Shown: positions 34,430-46,318, numbered from the stretch's first letter. The stretch: DNA of 64,000 nucleotides from Aporrectodea caliginosa (GCA_020284085.1 JACEVL010000417.1:372001-436000), one strand, 5' to 3'. The notes: generated by a model from the letters alone, not told the origin. A program made the numbers and translations.

Positions 34430-36640
34430 GCAAAAACTCTTTTCCCAGTGTTCACGCTTCACACTAACCATTATTGTGAAGCCTAAATGCATTGGACAAT
34501 TTGCATTGCAAGAAATGTCCTTATTTGACCGTTGAAATAAAATACTTATCGTATAAGTATGCAAAAGCACTTTCCAGGGTGTAAAGAGCAACTTTGACAC
34601 TAACCAAAACGGCAATCATCCATCACCTTCAATCATTATCCTCACAGTGGTAATCCTTCAAACTGACCCATTAGTGTCAAGCCAAAAATCATTGGAACAA
34701 ATACATTGCAAGAAATGCTTTTATTTGACCATTGAAATAAAATACTTTTCGTCTAAATATGCAAACGCCCATTCTAGGGCCAAAGGAGAACCTCCAATGC
34801 TAATCAAAACTCCAATCAATCATCTGTTTAAATCACCATTCTCGAAGTGGTAGCCTTTGGTACTTACCATTATTGTCAACGTAAAATCCATTCTACAAAT
34901 GCATTGCAAGAGATACTGTTATTTGATCCTTGAAATAAAATATTTAGACCCTTAGTATGTGAAACCCGTTTGTAGGGCCTAAAGCGAACCCTCAGTGCTA
35001 TCCAAAACGCCAATCACCCGTCTTTTTCAATCACCATTGTCTAATTGGTAGCCCTTGAAACTTACCATTATTGTCAATGCAAAATCCATTGTGAAAATGC
35101 ATTGCAAGATATACTGTTACTTGATCGTTGAAATAAAATACTTAGACCCTAAGTATGTGAAAGCAGTATACAGGGACTAAAGAGCACCCTGAGTTCTATA
35201 GAAACCGCCAATCACCCATCTCTGTCAATGACCATTGTCTAGAGGGTAGCACTTCAAGAATATCACCATTGCCAATGCGAAATCCATGTACAAATGCATT
35301 GCAAGATAAACTGCTACTTGATCGTTGAAATAAAATACTTATACCCTTAGTATGTGAAAGCCGTATCTAGGCACTAAAGAGCAACCTTAGTGCTATAGAA
35401 ACAGCCAATCACTCTTCTCTTTCAATGACCATTGACTAGGTGGTAGCACTTCAAGAATATCACCAATGTCAATGCGAAATCCATTGCAAAAATGCATTGC
35501 AAGATATACTGTTACTTGACCCTTGAAATAAAATACTTAGACCTAAGTATGTGAAAGCCCTACCTAGGGTAAAGCACCCTTAGTGCTATCCAAAGCGCCA
35601 ATCACCCATCCCTTTCAGTCACCACTGTCTAAGTGGTAGCCCTACAAGAATACCACTATTTCCAATGCAAGATTCATTGTACATATGCATTGCAAGATAT
35701 ACTGTTTACTTGACCCTTGAAATAAAATACTTAGACCCTAAGTATGTGAAAGCCGTACCTAGGGAAAAAAGAGCACCCTTAGTGCTATCCAAAGCGCCAA
35801 TCACCCATCCCTTTCAATCACCACTGTCTAAGTGGTAGCCCTACAAGAATACCACTATTTCCAATGCAAGATCCATTGTACAAATGCATTGCAAGATATA
35901 CTGTTACTTAACCCTTGAAATAAAATACTTAGACCCTAAGTATGTGAAAGCCGTATCCAGGCACTAAAGAGCACCCTTAGTGCTATCCAAAGCGCCAGTT
36001 ACCCATAGCTTTCAATCACCACTGTCTAAGTGGTAGCCCTTCAAGAATACCACTATTTCCAATGCAAGATCCATTGTACAAATGCATTGCAAGATATGCT
36101 GTTACTTAACCCTTGAAATAAAATACTTAGACCCTAAGTATGTGAAAGCCCTACATAGGACCTAAAGTGCACCCTTAGTTCTAATCGATACCACACTCAC
36201 CCACCTCTTTCAATCACTCTTGTCCAGGTGCTCACCCTTCCACTTAAACATTGTTGTCAAGCCAAAATACACTGTAGAAATCCATTGCAAATTAAGCTGT
36301 TACTGAACCCTTATAATTAAATACATATCACCCAGGTATGAGAATGCACACTCTATGGCCTGAAGAGAAGCCTTTATACTCACGAATACCACAATCACCC
36401 AACTTTTTCAATCAACAGTGTCTAAGTGCTCACCCTTCCACTTAAACATTGTTTCCAAACCAAACTACACTGTAGAAATCCATTGCACATAATGCTGTTA
36501 CTGGACCCTTTCAATTAAATACTTATCGTCTAGGTATGTGAAAGCGCTCTCTAGGGCCTGAAGACAAACCTTTATGCTAACCAAAACCACAATCAACCAC
36601 CTTTTTCAATCACTCTTCTCTTAGTGCTCACCCATCAACT
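34430..36640. repeat. Satellite array, about 197-bp unit, about 11 copies
   Basis: Landmarks gcattgcaag, cttgaaataaaatactt, tatgtgaaag, gcaccctta-tgctat, caatcaccca and taagtggtagccct recur every 190-200 bp from 34.5 to 36.5 kb. Central units are most alike and edge units most diverged, as expected for unequal exchange. Each central unit has two short hairpins: TACTTAG-ACC-CTAAGTA and CACT-GTCTA-AGTG. No coding frame persists across units. Confidence 0.9.
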
Positions 36641-36961
36641 GAGACAAATTTGAGAATAGAATTGAACAGTTTTAAGAAGGTGTTTGGTTCGGTTCAGTAT
36701 CGCTACCCAGCACATCTCTAAGGCACATTAAAGACACCGTAGTTCAGAAGACTCGGTCATTGGCGTCTCTGACCTCTTCGGATTAAGCTGAAATGAGACG
36801 AAGGGACTTTGGTACAATAATTATACACCATTTCCGCATGTGTTACGTGCATCACTATGAAGCATCTTAATGTCATCAGACACACCAGAATTCGCTGCCT
36901 ATATGAGCAGTGGTGATATATCCATTGTTTATCAATTTTGCAGGATATCACCTGTTATTAG
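36641..36961. other. No gene recognised
   Basis: A transition between the satellite and the hAT element. Confidence 0.45.
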
Positions 36962-37264
36962 CAGGGGCGTCCATCCCCTTTACGCCTATGAAGCATTCCC
37001 CTCTTGTCATCAGATTCCCCCTTACAACGACGACCCCCAGATGATTGGTCGAATGTTTGACAAAAGAGAAGAATGTCGAATATCAAAATTTGAAGCACAA
37101 TTTTACTGTTGAATTTTTTAACTTTTAGTTCAGTAATGAAGCAACATTATGCATTATAAAGTATGAAGTCTTGAACACAGACAGAGGCATACCGACAGAG
37201 CGGCCAGACAGTAGTCACAGTACTAACATAAGTGCCATAATTACAATAGGTGCTTATTCTGAGC

Positions 37265-38260
37265 ATCAGAGTGCGTAGCCAAGCGATCAACAATTTCATC
37301 CAGTTTTAGTGATAGAGTAGCGTCTCGTTTCACAGGCTACAGGTGCAACCAGTCATCAACCATGGCTGATCTCTGACGATTTTTCATAATGAAGATGCGA
37401 ATCATTCATTACTTGCTCAGCTGAGCCACTGATCACCGCAAGGGAGACCAGGATTTTGTACAAGCTGGTGATGGTGGGATAGCCTGAAAGTTGCCATATC
37501 ACACGTAATGGCTTAACATGACTGCTTTCAATCCACTGTCCTGTCGACAGATTTTGTTTCGCTGGTCATCGTCGTCACTACATCATCTAGGATTCTAGGC
37601 GAATCAGTTCCAGTTTTACATCTTCTGGAATCAAGTCATTAAGAGGCACAATGTCTTGTACAGCGCGACATGCGTGTCGAAACTCCTGGAGCTCGGTTTG
37701 CACTACCTGTGGGTCTAGGTCGTAGAAGTTACACAGATTAGCTATACTGTCTGTCAGTACGTGGTCCTCTGTTATCAGCTTCCTTTGCGTAAAATTGTCC
37801 ATTTCTTCAAATATACCTAGCATATCATCATGGAAACGGTCCTATATTTGACAAGCAGCCGTATCCTGTGTTGTATATTAAACACCAATACGATAGTGGC
37901 ATGTGCTACTGAGCACCGCATTTACTGTCCTTTTCTCAATTTTCTCGTCATGTTGCCTGGGTGGTCGTCTTGCTCGATGAACCGGAAAGTTTACTTGAAC
38001 ATCTAGGCCGTTGCAAATCGTTGTGCTTCTATTACAGTTACTAGAGACGGCCACGAATATTCATCTTCTCTGAGCAGTTTCAGTGTCCGACTGCGCCAAC
38101 TTATCAGCTGAGCCGCAACTGCCATGTCATCAGAGGTTGATTGCAAGGCTCTTGAACAGGGACCAGTAATCTGAAACATTTGCTGTAAGATAATATTATG
38201 CAAGGATACAATCACCGTGAGGTCTAATCACTTGAGTATTATATGCAAGCATGATGTACG
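37265..38260 (-). pseudogene. hAT (ZMYM1/DUF4371-like) transposase remnant
   Basis: 38215-38003 gives LQQMFQITGPCSRALQS, then DMAVAAQLIS, then LKLLREDEYSWPSLV. 37823-37587 gives NFYDLDPQVVQTELQEFRHA. About 37355-37265 gives KRDATLSLKLDEIVDRLA, like the end of such proteins. These are pieces of the middle and C-terminal parts of ZMYM1-type hAT transposases, separated by frameshifts and stops. The BED finger and the catalytic N-terminal half are gone. Confidence 0.6.
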
Positions 38261-38455
38261 ATACACCAAAATTGAAGACTAATCGTCAGCTCCGTCCGAG
38301 AACAGCAAATATGATTGTATTATTTTTTAAACAAAGAAAAGCATATTTCAAATGAAAAACACATCGATTATTTTAAATGGAAAAAACTGAGCAGACAATT
38401 AATGTACAAAAAATTTCCCCCCTGAAAAGGCTATGAAGATTTCTGCTTCATTCCC

Positions 38456-38999
38456 CAGTGTGATTCTCGTTAACGATAACGATAACGAAAATGTTCGTTA
38501 ACGAAAATAAAATGATTTCGTTAACTATAACTATAACTAAAAAATATCATTAACTATAATTATAACTATAACGAAAATAACAATAACGAAAATTCATCTT
38601 TATTTTCGTTAATACGAAAAATAAAAATAGGAAGTGCAATATGGACGATTTGACATAAATGAGAACGAAAAAATGCGATATTTTTATTATGCAATTTGTC
38701 AGTTACTTTGGAAACTCGTGTATTCATGAAGCTGAATGCACTAATCATGCTTCAAAGGCTTTCAAAGCTCTGAGTAAATTGTGCAACAGCGTGCTAATAC
38801 GCACAATTTTGCATATAGCTTTAATTATTGTAAACTAAATAGTAACTAAAATTAACTAAAATGAAAAACTCGATTAACTATAACTATAACTATAACTAAA
38901 AATAATACTAACTATAACTATAACTATAACTAAAATGTAAAAACAATTAACTATAACCTAACTATAACTAAAATAAAATCTGTAAGGAGAATCACACTG
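38456..38999. mobile_element. hAT-type MITE with intact TIR and target duplication
   Basis: TIR CAGTGTGATTCTC/GAGAATCACACTG, 13 bp perfect. An 8-bp duplication TCATTCCC lies at 38448-38455 and 39000-39007. The interior consists of GTTAACGATAACG and AACTATAACTATAACT repeats around a unique core. Same family as 18436-18966. Confidence 0.9.
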
Positions 39000-39099
39000 T
39001 CATTCCCCCCATAGAATGGACGCCCCTGCCTGTTAGCATAAGTAGACTTCACTTGAGTATCCACTGTCTAACACCTACATATGCTTTTAAAAACGCACC

Positions 39100-39745
39100 A
39101 ACCACAAAAGTCCGGGCCATGTGGCAGATGAGTAGGCCTACAATTTCATGTAGCATAGCAACATATTCCTTTGATTAATCTATCAAAGGAAAAGTGACCG
39201 AGAAACTAATCAAACGTTTTCTGCCTTTAATAGGCCTACAGAATTCTATCAACAATATCTCACAATAGATATTCGGGACCTTAGAACCCAAAGTTTGGCC
39301 CATGTAGCAGTCTAGTACAATTTAATGTAACAGATAAACAATTTTCTTTTGATTCAACTATCAAAGGAAGTGATCAAACCTTTTCTGCCTTTAATAGGCC
39401 TACAGAATTCTGTCAACAATATCTCACAATACAATGTAGATATTCGGGCCTTAGAACCCAAAGTTTGGCCCATGTAGCAGTCTAGTACAATTTAATGTAA
39501 CAGAAAAACAATTTTCTTTTGATTCACCTGTAAAAGGAAGAGACCGAGAAATTCATCAAACCATTTCTGCCTTTATCGGGCCTACAGAATTCTACCAACC
39601 ATTTATTTTCTCATAATAGATATTCAGGTGTAAGAACCAAAAGTCTGGTCCATGTAGCAGACTATTACAATTTCATGTAGCAGAACAACATACATTATTT
39701 CTTATGATTCAACTAGACATTCAGGCCTTAGAACCCTAGGCTAAT
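39100..39745. repeat. Tandem repeat, about 165-185 bp, four copies
   Basis: Units share ttctgcctttaataggcc, tacagaattct, caacaatatctcacaata, gatattcggg-cttagaaccca, aagtttggcccatgtagcag, tacaattt-atgtaac. Edges are diverged. Confidence 0.8.
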
Positions 39746-40105
39746 GTTTCTGCCAGCCCCAAAACACCTTCATGACCTCATAATACAATTTGCACGACAC
39801 CTCAGGCTTCAAAAACAAGGTTTACGACGTCTGCTTAACTGTAACGTCGGTCTACATAACATGATAACAATTCGGAAACTTACAGCAGACGATCGCGAGG
39901 AGTTTCTATGATGATGGGTAAGTGATTTCGCTTCGAATGACTGACTTTAGAAAACCTTGGGCCTTTTAAAGCGTAAGAATAACTAGGGCCTAATGGTGAA
40001 ATGGCAATTCGTAACGTTTAATTTAAGGTAGAAATTCAGACTTGGAAACCTCGTTTTACTTGCAAACGACAACCTAAGAAAAAATAATATTATAAACTCT
40101 TTCAC
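39746..40105. other. No gene recognised
   Basis: No domain or repeat was recognised. Confidence 0.45.
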
Positions 40106-40109
40106 TTTT

Positions 40110-40400
40110 CGGGAGGTGACAGTCCGAATGTCTGTATAAAGTAGGAGGGTGACGTCAACGGTTCTGGCAGCCAAATCATGTCGATAAACAATTCAAACTA
40201 TACTACTACTCAAGTGATACCAGTCCAGAGCCTGGATAAAAGAGGAGAGTGAGCTCAACGGCTCTGGAAGCCATATGATGTCGTTAAGCAATGGATACTA
40301 TAATACTTCTACTTAGGTGATACCAGTCCAAAGCCTGGATAAAGGAGGAGGGTGACGTCAACAGCTTTGGAAACTAGTGGGACACAGTTATTCAGTAGCG
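40110..40400 (+). repeat. Three retroelement tail modules in tandem
   Basis: Three units of about 95 bp: gt-atac-cagtcca-agcctggata, aaggaggagggtgacgtcaac, gg-tctgga-gcca-atgatgtcg, taagcaat. Same module as 7120-7870, with 'gtcaacggctctgg' replacing 'gctaacgatctttg'. Confidence 0.65.
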
Positions 40401-40684
40401 TAGCGAGGGTGTTCCAGCGGTTCCATGGAACCGGGCGCAGCTCAAGAGGGGGCGCAAATTTTGAGACGCAGTGATTCAATTACTAAACTAATTACTTTAT
40501 CATGAAATATGAAATCTCCATCATAAATGAAATAAATGTAATCATATGAAACAATAACAAATAAAATTGTATACATAAAAGACCAATATGATAAATGTGG
40601 TCGTTATTCAATTATTGGTTAAGTTGGAGGGGTTGGGCGCTAGGCATGGAAAGGGCGCAATTATTGCTCGGTACGGCCCTGCTT
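40393..40684. mobile_element. Candidate hAT-like MITE
   Basis: Left end CAGTAGCGTAGCGAGGGTG and right end (reverse complement) CAGGGCCGTACCGAGCAATA are partly matching. The interior is AT-rich and its subterminal parts carry gggcgca. No target duplication is visible, so the call is tentative. Confidence 0.4.
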
Positions 40685-40934
40685 AAAGTATAGGAGAAGC
40701 TAGAATTACAGAGTAAATTTTGCAGCTTAAACTAATAGGCCTTTTAGGTTATCTAAATCAAAAGGTTTCAATGAGAGATAATAAGGTTACATTCTTATCC
40801 GCCACTGACATTCTAGAGGCTTACCTGATTATGGCTTGGTTTTCGTGCGTCATCTTTTAACGCTTTCTGCATTAGTCACCGGCGCATTAGAAGTTACTAA
40901 CTAACAAAAGTTTTAGGCATTCATTGATTCATTC

Positions 40935-41294
40935 ATTTATTTCAGAGATTTATATAGCGCCCCTCAAGATTATCTACTCAGGAGCGCTCCCTACCCAAAC
41001 TCTGCTAAAGAGAACACTCCTGAGGTCAGATAAGAACGTGGCCGCCAGGGCTCTATAGGCATTTAGGCGTAGAGCAACAGGGAGCTCATTCCAGAATGCA
41101 GGGCTAGCAACAGAACAGTCACGGCGCTGCATAATAGATGTTCCCGACCGCGGAACAAGAAGCTCAGGCTTCTTACAAGAGCGGATAGAACCACGGCGCT
41201 GGACGCTCAGGGTGGAGCAGCAGAGCTCCTGTAAGTAAGCAGGGCCACACCCTTTGGCATGGCCAAAGTGAATGTTAAAATAAAATTTATGCAC
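40935..41294 (-). pseudogene. CR1-like ORF2 C-terminal fragment
   Basis: Minus strand: GCGPAYLQELCC, then SVASPAFWNELPVALRLNAY, then FLSDLRSVLF, WVGSAPE, stop. Same family as 31189-31545, including the last residues (GSAPE) and the post-stop gtagataatcttgaggggcgctatataaa. 5' truncated. Confidence 0.85.
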
Positions 41295-41565
41295 ACCTTT
41301 TTATATAGCCATCGTATGGCTTCGACCCTGCTCATTTTCAATGAATTGATCGGGTGAGATCCTTCACCACCTCTGCCCGTTTGAATGGGCGCCACGCCGT
41401 CAAAGGTCTCCGTGTCCGGACCGTGCTAGCCAGAGATTTAAATTTCTGAAAATAAGCCAGCATCAAGAAGTGAACCGCGCGCGATCTGCACGCTTTCAAA
41501 CACAAAGCCGCATAGGACGTATAGCCTACGCTCTAACCATCGTTGCTAACTGGGCCAGTATATGA

Positions 41566-41766
41566 TTGAATACGCGCGCACCAACTAGGACATTCACTTT
41601 TGGCGAGGAGGATGGAGTACTGCTTTCGTCTGCTTGTGAATACAACGTTAGACCAATAGCTGTTATTGAAAACCGACTAAGATTCGAAATAAACAACATA
41701 ACTGTAGCCGACTATTTTAAGGCCACAGGAGCTTTCCCATTAGCTGTCTACACAGTCGATTGTTAG
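41566..41766 (+). other. Small open frame, possible exon, unrecognised
   Basis: From a candidate acceptor (caccaactag, about 41588) the frame TFTFGEEDGVLLSSACEYNV, then FEINNITVADYFKATG runs to a stop at 41766. The composition looks protein-like, but I recognise no family. It may be chance or a terminal exon. Confidence 0.2.
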
Positions 41767-41814
41767 GCTTTGTGTCGATTCTCTAAGGTATTATGGACTA
41801 TATCACACTGATAA

Positions 41815-42779
41815 GGGGCCGTCCATAAAGTACGTCACGCTCCAGGGGAGGGGGTTTAAGAAAGTGTGACAGTTTGTGACAGGGGAGGGGGGTCAGGCCA
41901 TGTGTGACGTCACACATTTATTTTTTTAAAATTTTATTTATAATTTATTTTTTATTTTTTAGTAGAATTTCATAGCTTTAAAATAATTTTCAAAATTTTC
42001 TGAAACATTTTAATTAGTTTTATGTCAAAATAGCATGAAATGCATATCTCCTGAATGTGTTGTTCACGATTCCTCTCGCTAGGAGTGCTAGTAGGCTAAT
42101 AATGCTGTTGCGAAGCCTTTGTTTTTAGGGGTCGTCCATAAAGGACGTCCGCAAAAATGACCCACTTTGGACCCCTCCCTCCCCCCTTGTCCGCATTTGT
42201 CCGCATCTAGTCCCCACCCCTTTGCGGACGTCCGCACACGAAAACCAAAAACTTTACAGAATAAAACATCAACGTTGTGAATAACGTCATTAATAAACTA
42301 CTAGTTCTATCTGGGACTATTATTACGGACCAGCCTCTATCTTATTTAGCAATAATAATAATAATAATAATGTAATAATTGGTAGTGACGTAACACATCA
42401 AGTCAGTCGATGGATTTCTCTCTTGGGGTTTAGTTTTTACAAGTAGAACGAGCTCGTCAGAATACGTTTTTAGGCCATCTTAGGCGGACGTCCGCACTGG
42501 TCATAGCCCCCCCTTCCCTTGTCCGCATTCGTCCGCATTTGGGTGACCTCCCCTCCCCTCATTGCGGACGTCCTTTATGGATGCTCCCTTATGTATAGCC
42601 TTGCTTTCGGAAGTATTATTATTTCTATGTTGTCCGCTGCATAATGATGTCACTGAGCGATAAATTCAGAATTTAAAGTGTGACGTACTTTAGGGGGGTC
42701 CGAGTTTTGTGACAGTTTGTGACAGGGGGAGGGGGTAAAAATGGTCAAAAATAGCGTGACGTACTTTATGGACGGCCCC
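41815..42779. mobile_element. PIF/Harbinger-type MITE (outer)
   Basis: TIR GGGGCCGTCCATAAAGTACG at 41815, perfectly inverted at the right end to 42779, extending through TCACGCT (27 bp). A TAA target duplication (41812-41814, 42780-42782) fits the TWA preference of PIF/Harbinger. Subterminal gtgacagtttgtgacaggg occurs on both sides. No coding capacity. It holds a second element at 42128-42588. Confidence 0.8.
42128..42588. mobile_element. PIF/Harbinger-type MITE (nested)
   Basis: Ends GGGGTCGTCCATAAAGGACG (42128) and, inverted, GGGAGCATCCATAAAGGACG (to 42588), both continuing TCCGCA. TTA flanks both sides (42125-42127, 42589-42591). It is related to the outer element through GGGGYCGTCCATAAAG. 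Confidence 0.8.
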
Positions 42780-42782
42780 TAA

Positions 42783-43130
42783 TAACTTAGACTAGGGTTA
42801 TACTTCTCTTCATAGTTGATTTAAACTATTATTACTAAAAAGAAATTCAATTAACAAAGATTAAGATTGGGCCAAGTGAATTTAGGCTATAGATTGTACA
42901 ATCTGAAAATACATCCAAGTGATTGGTGCTTTGTTAACTGTGTTATGTTTTAACCCGGTAGTGGATACTGATCAGAACACAGTATTAACGGATATTTATA
43001 GTATAATAACTTCTTATTTCAGTTTTCAACTTGTAGTAGGCCTAACGTTTGTTATGGACCATGCTGATGTATATTAATTTACAGTTCCTAATAACTTATG
43101 AGTTTCTCTCTCTTATATATATAAATTCCA
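42783..43130. other. No gene recognised
   Basis: AT-rich. Nothing was recognised. Confidence 0.45.
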
Positions 43131-43151
43131 TAGATAGATAGATCGATAGAT

Positions 43152-44134
43152 TCCTTTGCTGTAACTCCAACATCACCAGAAGAGCTACTGGTGTTAAACC
43201 AAACCCTCAAACTCACACATAGTCCTGGACCTGATCAACTTGATCCTAGCATAGTTAGTCCAAACCTGGCTCTTATAGCAGTACCACTAGCCGACATAAT
43301 AAATTGTTCATTATTAACAGGGATTGTACCTGATGAAATGAAAAGATCAACAGTTACACCAATATTCAAACAGGGTAATAAAGAGGACCTAACAAATTAT
43401 ATACCTATATCTATATTGCCCTATTTCTTAAAACTACTAGAAAAAGTTATGTACCAAAGACTATAAAATTATAACTACATCTCCAAAACAAATATTCTAC
43501 ACCCCTTGCAACATGGATTTAGACCAGGCCATTCAACTTCAATGCCACTTATAAATATACAGGATAAGATAACTCAAGCCATTGACAAGAATGAATATTC
43601 TATAGGAATATTTTTAGATTTAAGCAAAGCATTTGACACTGTAGACCATAATATACTAATAAAAAAGCTGAAAAATTATGGAGTCCGGGGTATCCCTCTT
43701 TCTTGGTTTAAGGATTATCTTACTCATCTACAACAGCAAGTCAAATGCAATGGCACAACATCAAGATTTAAATCAATTAAATTTGGAGTTCCCCAAGGTT
43801 CTATACTGGGTCCCCTATTGTTTTTGATATATATTAACGACCTTCCTAATACATCCTCTATCCTCAACTTTGTACTGTTTGCAGACGATTCTAATGTCTT
43901 CTTCTCACACAAATCTTACGATGAACTATTTCGAATCCTTAACCAAGAACTCTTATTAGTGTCGGACTGGTTTAAAGCAAATAAATTATCTCTTAATTTG
44001 GCAAAAACTAATTATATTCTCTTCTGCTCTCATAGGAAATCAACCCCTCAACAGAAGGGAAAAGTCCAAATAGACAATAATGACATCCCACAAGTAAAAT
44101 CTGTGAAATTCTTAGGAGTCTACGTAGACCAACA
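43152..44134 (+). pseudogene. Jockey-like non-LTR reverse transcriptase domain, one in-frame stop
   Basis: One frame covers nearly the whole RT domain: HSPGPDQLDP, LADIINCSLLTGIVPDEMK, STVTPIFKQGNKEDLTNYIP (fingers), [30 protein letters not shown] (first catalytic Asp), [20 protein letters not shown], and [11 protein letters not shown] (catalytic FADD). It ends [19 protein letters not shown] single TAA at 43464-43466 interrupts it. The endonuclease and C-terminal parts are missing. Microsatellites replace both ends: (GATA)n at 43131-43150 and (GGAT)n from 44141. Confidence 0.85.
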
Positions 44135-44137
44135 TCT

Positions 44138-44293
44138 TACACATGGATGGATGGATGGATGGATGGATGGATGGATGGATGGATGGATGGATGGATGGAT
44201 GGATGGATGGATGGATGGATGGATGGATGGATGGATGGATGGATGGATGGATGTTTGGATGGATGGATGGATGGATGGATGGATGGATGGATG

Positions 44294-44371
<78 letters not shown>

Positions 44372-44400
44372 CAGATAGATAGATAGATAGACAGATAGAG
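44138..44400. repeat. (GGAT)n then (GATA)n microsatellite
   Basis: About 155 bp of GGAT units followed by about 100 bp of GATA units. The WMDG and LSIYLSIY frames are artefacts. Confidence 0.97.
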
Positions 44401-44839
44401 ATAGATATGATAATATAGACAGACAGTACATATCAGACAGTACCAGAAAGTCCTTCACTCGATAATTGCTCATGCGCTTCGGCGTGAAACTCCGATTCAG
44501 CGTCCGCGCAGTAGTCGGGAGCGCCTCTGAATATAGGAATCTGGTAGGGCGCTATAACAAGTGTTCAAATACAATACAATACAATACAATACAATACAAT
44601 ATATATATTTTTATATAACACGGTTCTGGGCTAAACGCAACGAGGTGGAAGATGTGCATGGGACGAGTTGAAGCTTAGTGGTCATCAAGAGGAAACGTGT
44701 ACAAAGATGTAACGGTCCACCGTGTGCAAAAGACTTTGAGGACGTGGCAGTAGTTGAGAATTGGGATGCTGTCCGTCGGGAATGAAAGACAGAAAGCTCC
44801 GTTCACAAGATCATTCAGTTAGAACCCATAACGGCGGAT
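44401..44839. other. No gene; (ACAAT)n at 44572-44602
   Basis: Seven ACAAT units followed by a TA-rich stretch. Otherwise featureless. Confidence 0.5.
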
Positions 44840-45617
44840 GCGGTGGCTACTGTAAGCCAGATGTGTCTGACTATGGATGTCCTCTCTTCTTGGATGGACT
44901 ATAATCGGCTACTCCTAAATCCCTCTGAAACACAGCTTATTTGGCTGGGTGGCCGTATAGGCAACTCTATCGACTTTCCCCAACTTACCTTGCTCTTTCC
45001 TCGCATTACCTTTTCTCTCACAGTTCGTGACCTGGGACTTACTCTTGACTCTGAGCTTACTTTGTCTCAACATGACTTTGTGAACCTGGTTGCATGGAGT
45101 TGTTTTTTATCAGCTTCGTCAGCTTCGAGTGGTCTCTCTCTCTCTCTCTCTCTCGTCGTGGTCCTTGTTCACGCCTTTGTTACTAGTCGAAATGACAACT
45201 GCTGCTCCCTACTTGTTGGCCTTCAATTGGGGTTCTGGAGCGACTAGATCGAGTTCTATGCTCGGCTGCTCGTCTTATTGGACGGCTTCCTAAAGTTGCT
45301 CCTGTCTCTGCATAATACGTGATGTGTTGCCCATGTCTCAGCGGATCTCATACCGCATTGCTGCTGTGGTTTCTCGCTGCGTTCTTGTTTGTGCTCCATC
45401 TTACCTTGCGTGATCTTTGCCGCCTTGGTGTCCGACGTTGCAGCGCGTCGGGCGCTTCGCTCGAGCGAGGGGGCAACTCCTAGTTCCGCGGGCTCGCTTG
45501 AGCTATTAAGCAGCGCCGTGCTTTTTCGGTTGTGGGACCTTCCATCTGGAATGACTTCCCACTTAAGCTCCGCTTTTTACTTGTGAGCCATCGGACAGGG
45601 TTCTACAAGTCCCTCAA
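44840..45617 (+). pseudogene. CR1-like RT C-terminal half with frameshifts
   Basis: 44876-45080 gives DVLSSWMDYNRLLLNPSETQ, then LIWLGG, then VRDLGLTLDSELTLSQH (end of the RT palm). Then, with frame changes, FYQLRQLR, LVHAFVTSR.DNCCSLLVGL and SAARLIGRLPK, and finally FSVVGPSIWNDFPLKLRFL. A (TC)n run at 45127-45152 causes one frameshift. It is cut off by the sequence gap. Confidence 0.8.
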
Positions 45618-45786
45618 NNNNNNNNNNNNNNNNNNNNNNNNNNNNNNNNNNNNNNNNNNNNNNNNNNNNNNNNNNNNNNNNNNNNNNNNNNNNNNNNNNN
45701 NNNNNNNNNNNNNNNNNNNNNNNNNNNNNNNNNNNNNNNNNNNNNNNNNNNNNNNNNNNNNNNNNNNNNNNNNNNNNNNNNNNNNN
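45618..45786. other. Assembly gap (169 N)
   Basis: Run of N. Sequence on its right begins with eight G, so the true join is unknown. Confidence 1.
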
Positions 45787-46257
45787 GGGGGGGGTGGAGA
45801 CCCCGTTATATCAAGGCATGAACCCCTGGGTATACCAGACGTCCCTGTATCAAGGCAGCTCTACCCTTACGAGTCTACGACCAACAAGCCAACGGCTTAC
45901 ACGATATACCGGCCAAACATTTGGGGAGGGTTGAGGATCCTGAGGTTGCTGCGCTAATGACACGGCGGCCCAGATGGGCAGCGTTCTCCGCTGCCAGCCT
46001 GCAACCTGCATCATGTGTGTCATCACTTCCGGCCGTTCTCTGGCTCAACTTTCGAGATGGCCCATCTCTAGCCTATCTCTGACCTGTCCAGTCAGTGTGT
46101 GGCGGACATTTCAAATGAATATATGCATAGGAGTCATATGTAATAGATTATGTTGGACTCACGAATAGGCCTATATGAACGCGTTGCGAGTTGATTAATT
46201 TAGCCTACTTTATTTCTGAGTGAGTATATTGGTTATGAAAATATACACAATGATATA
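45787..46257. other. No gene recognised
   Basis: Nothing identified after the gap. Confidence 0.45.
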
Positions 46258-46318
46258 CAGGGACGCGGTGGTGTAGCAACGGTATGTTTTGGAAGGTCGC
46301 AGTTTTAATCACCAAGAT
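46258..46318 (+). repeat. SINE family A head, joined to Polinton sequence
   Basis: gacgcggtggtgtag, then ggtatgtttt, then gtcgcagttttaatcacc resembles the A-box/B-box head of the SINE at 8058-8240 (gcgcggtggtgtaggggtatg). It supplies the last 35 or so codons of the broken polymerase frame. Confidence 0.5.

Larger units (their letters stand above)
36962..39028 (-). mobile_element. Decayed hAT transposon with transposase remnants
   Basis: The termini CAGGGGCGTCCAT (36962) and ATGGACGCCCCTG (to 39028) are a perfect 13-bp TIR of hAT type. Flanks gttattag and cctgttag agree at 5 of 8, so the target duplication is aged or altered. The minus strand carries transposase remnants at 37265-38260, and the MITE at 38456-38999 sits about 30 bp inside the right end. 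Confidence 0.75.

Noticed and set aside
44120..44473. [10 protein letters not shown] and WMDG repeat frames
   Set aside because: Read-through of (GGAT)n/(GATA)n repeats.
46205..46318. C-terminal end of the polymerase B frame
   Set aside because: This part comes from a SINE head and intergenic sequence, not from the polymerase family.
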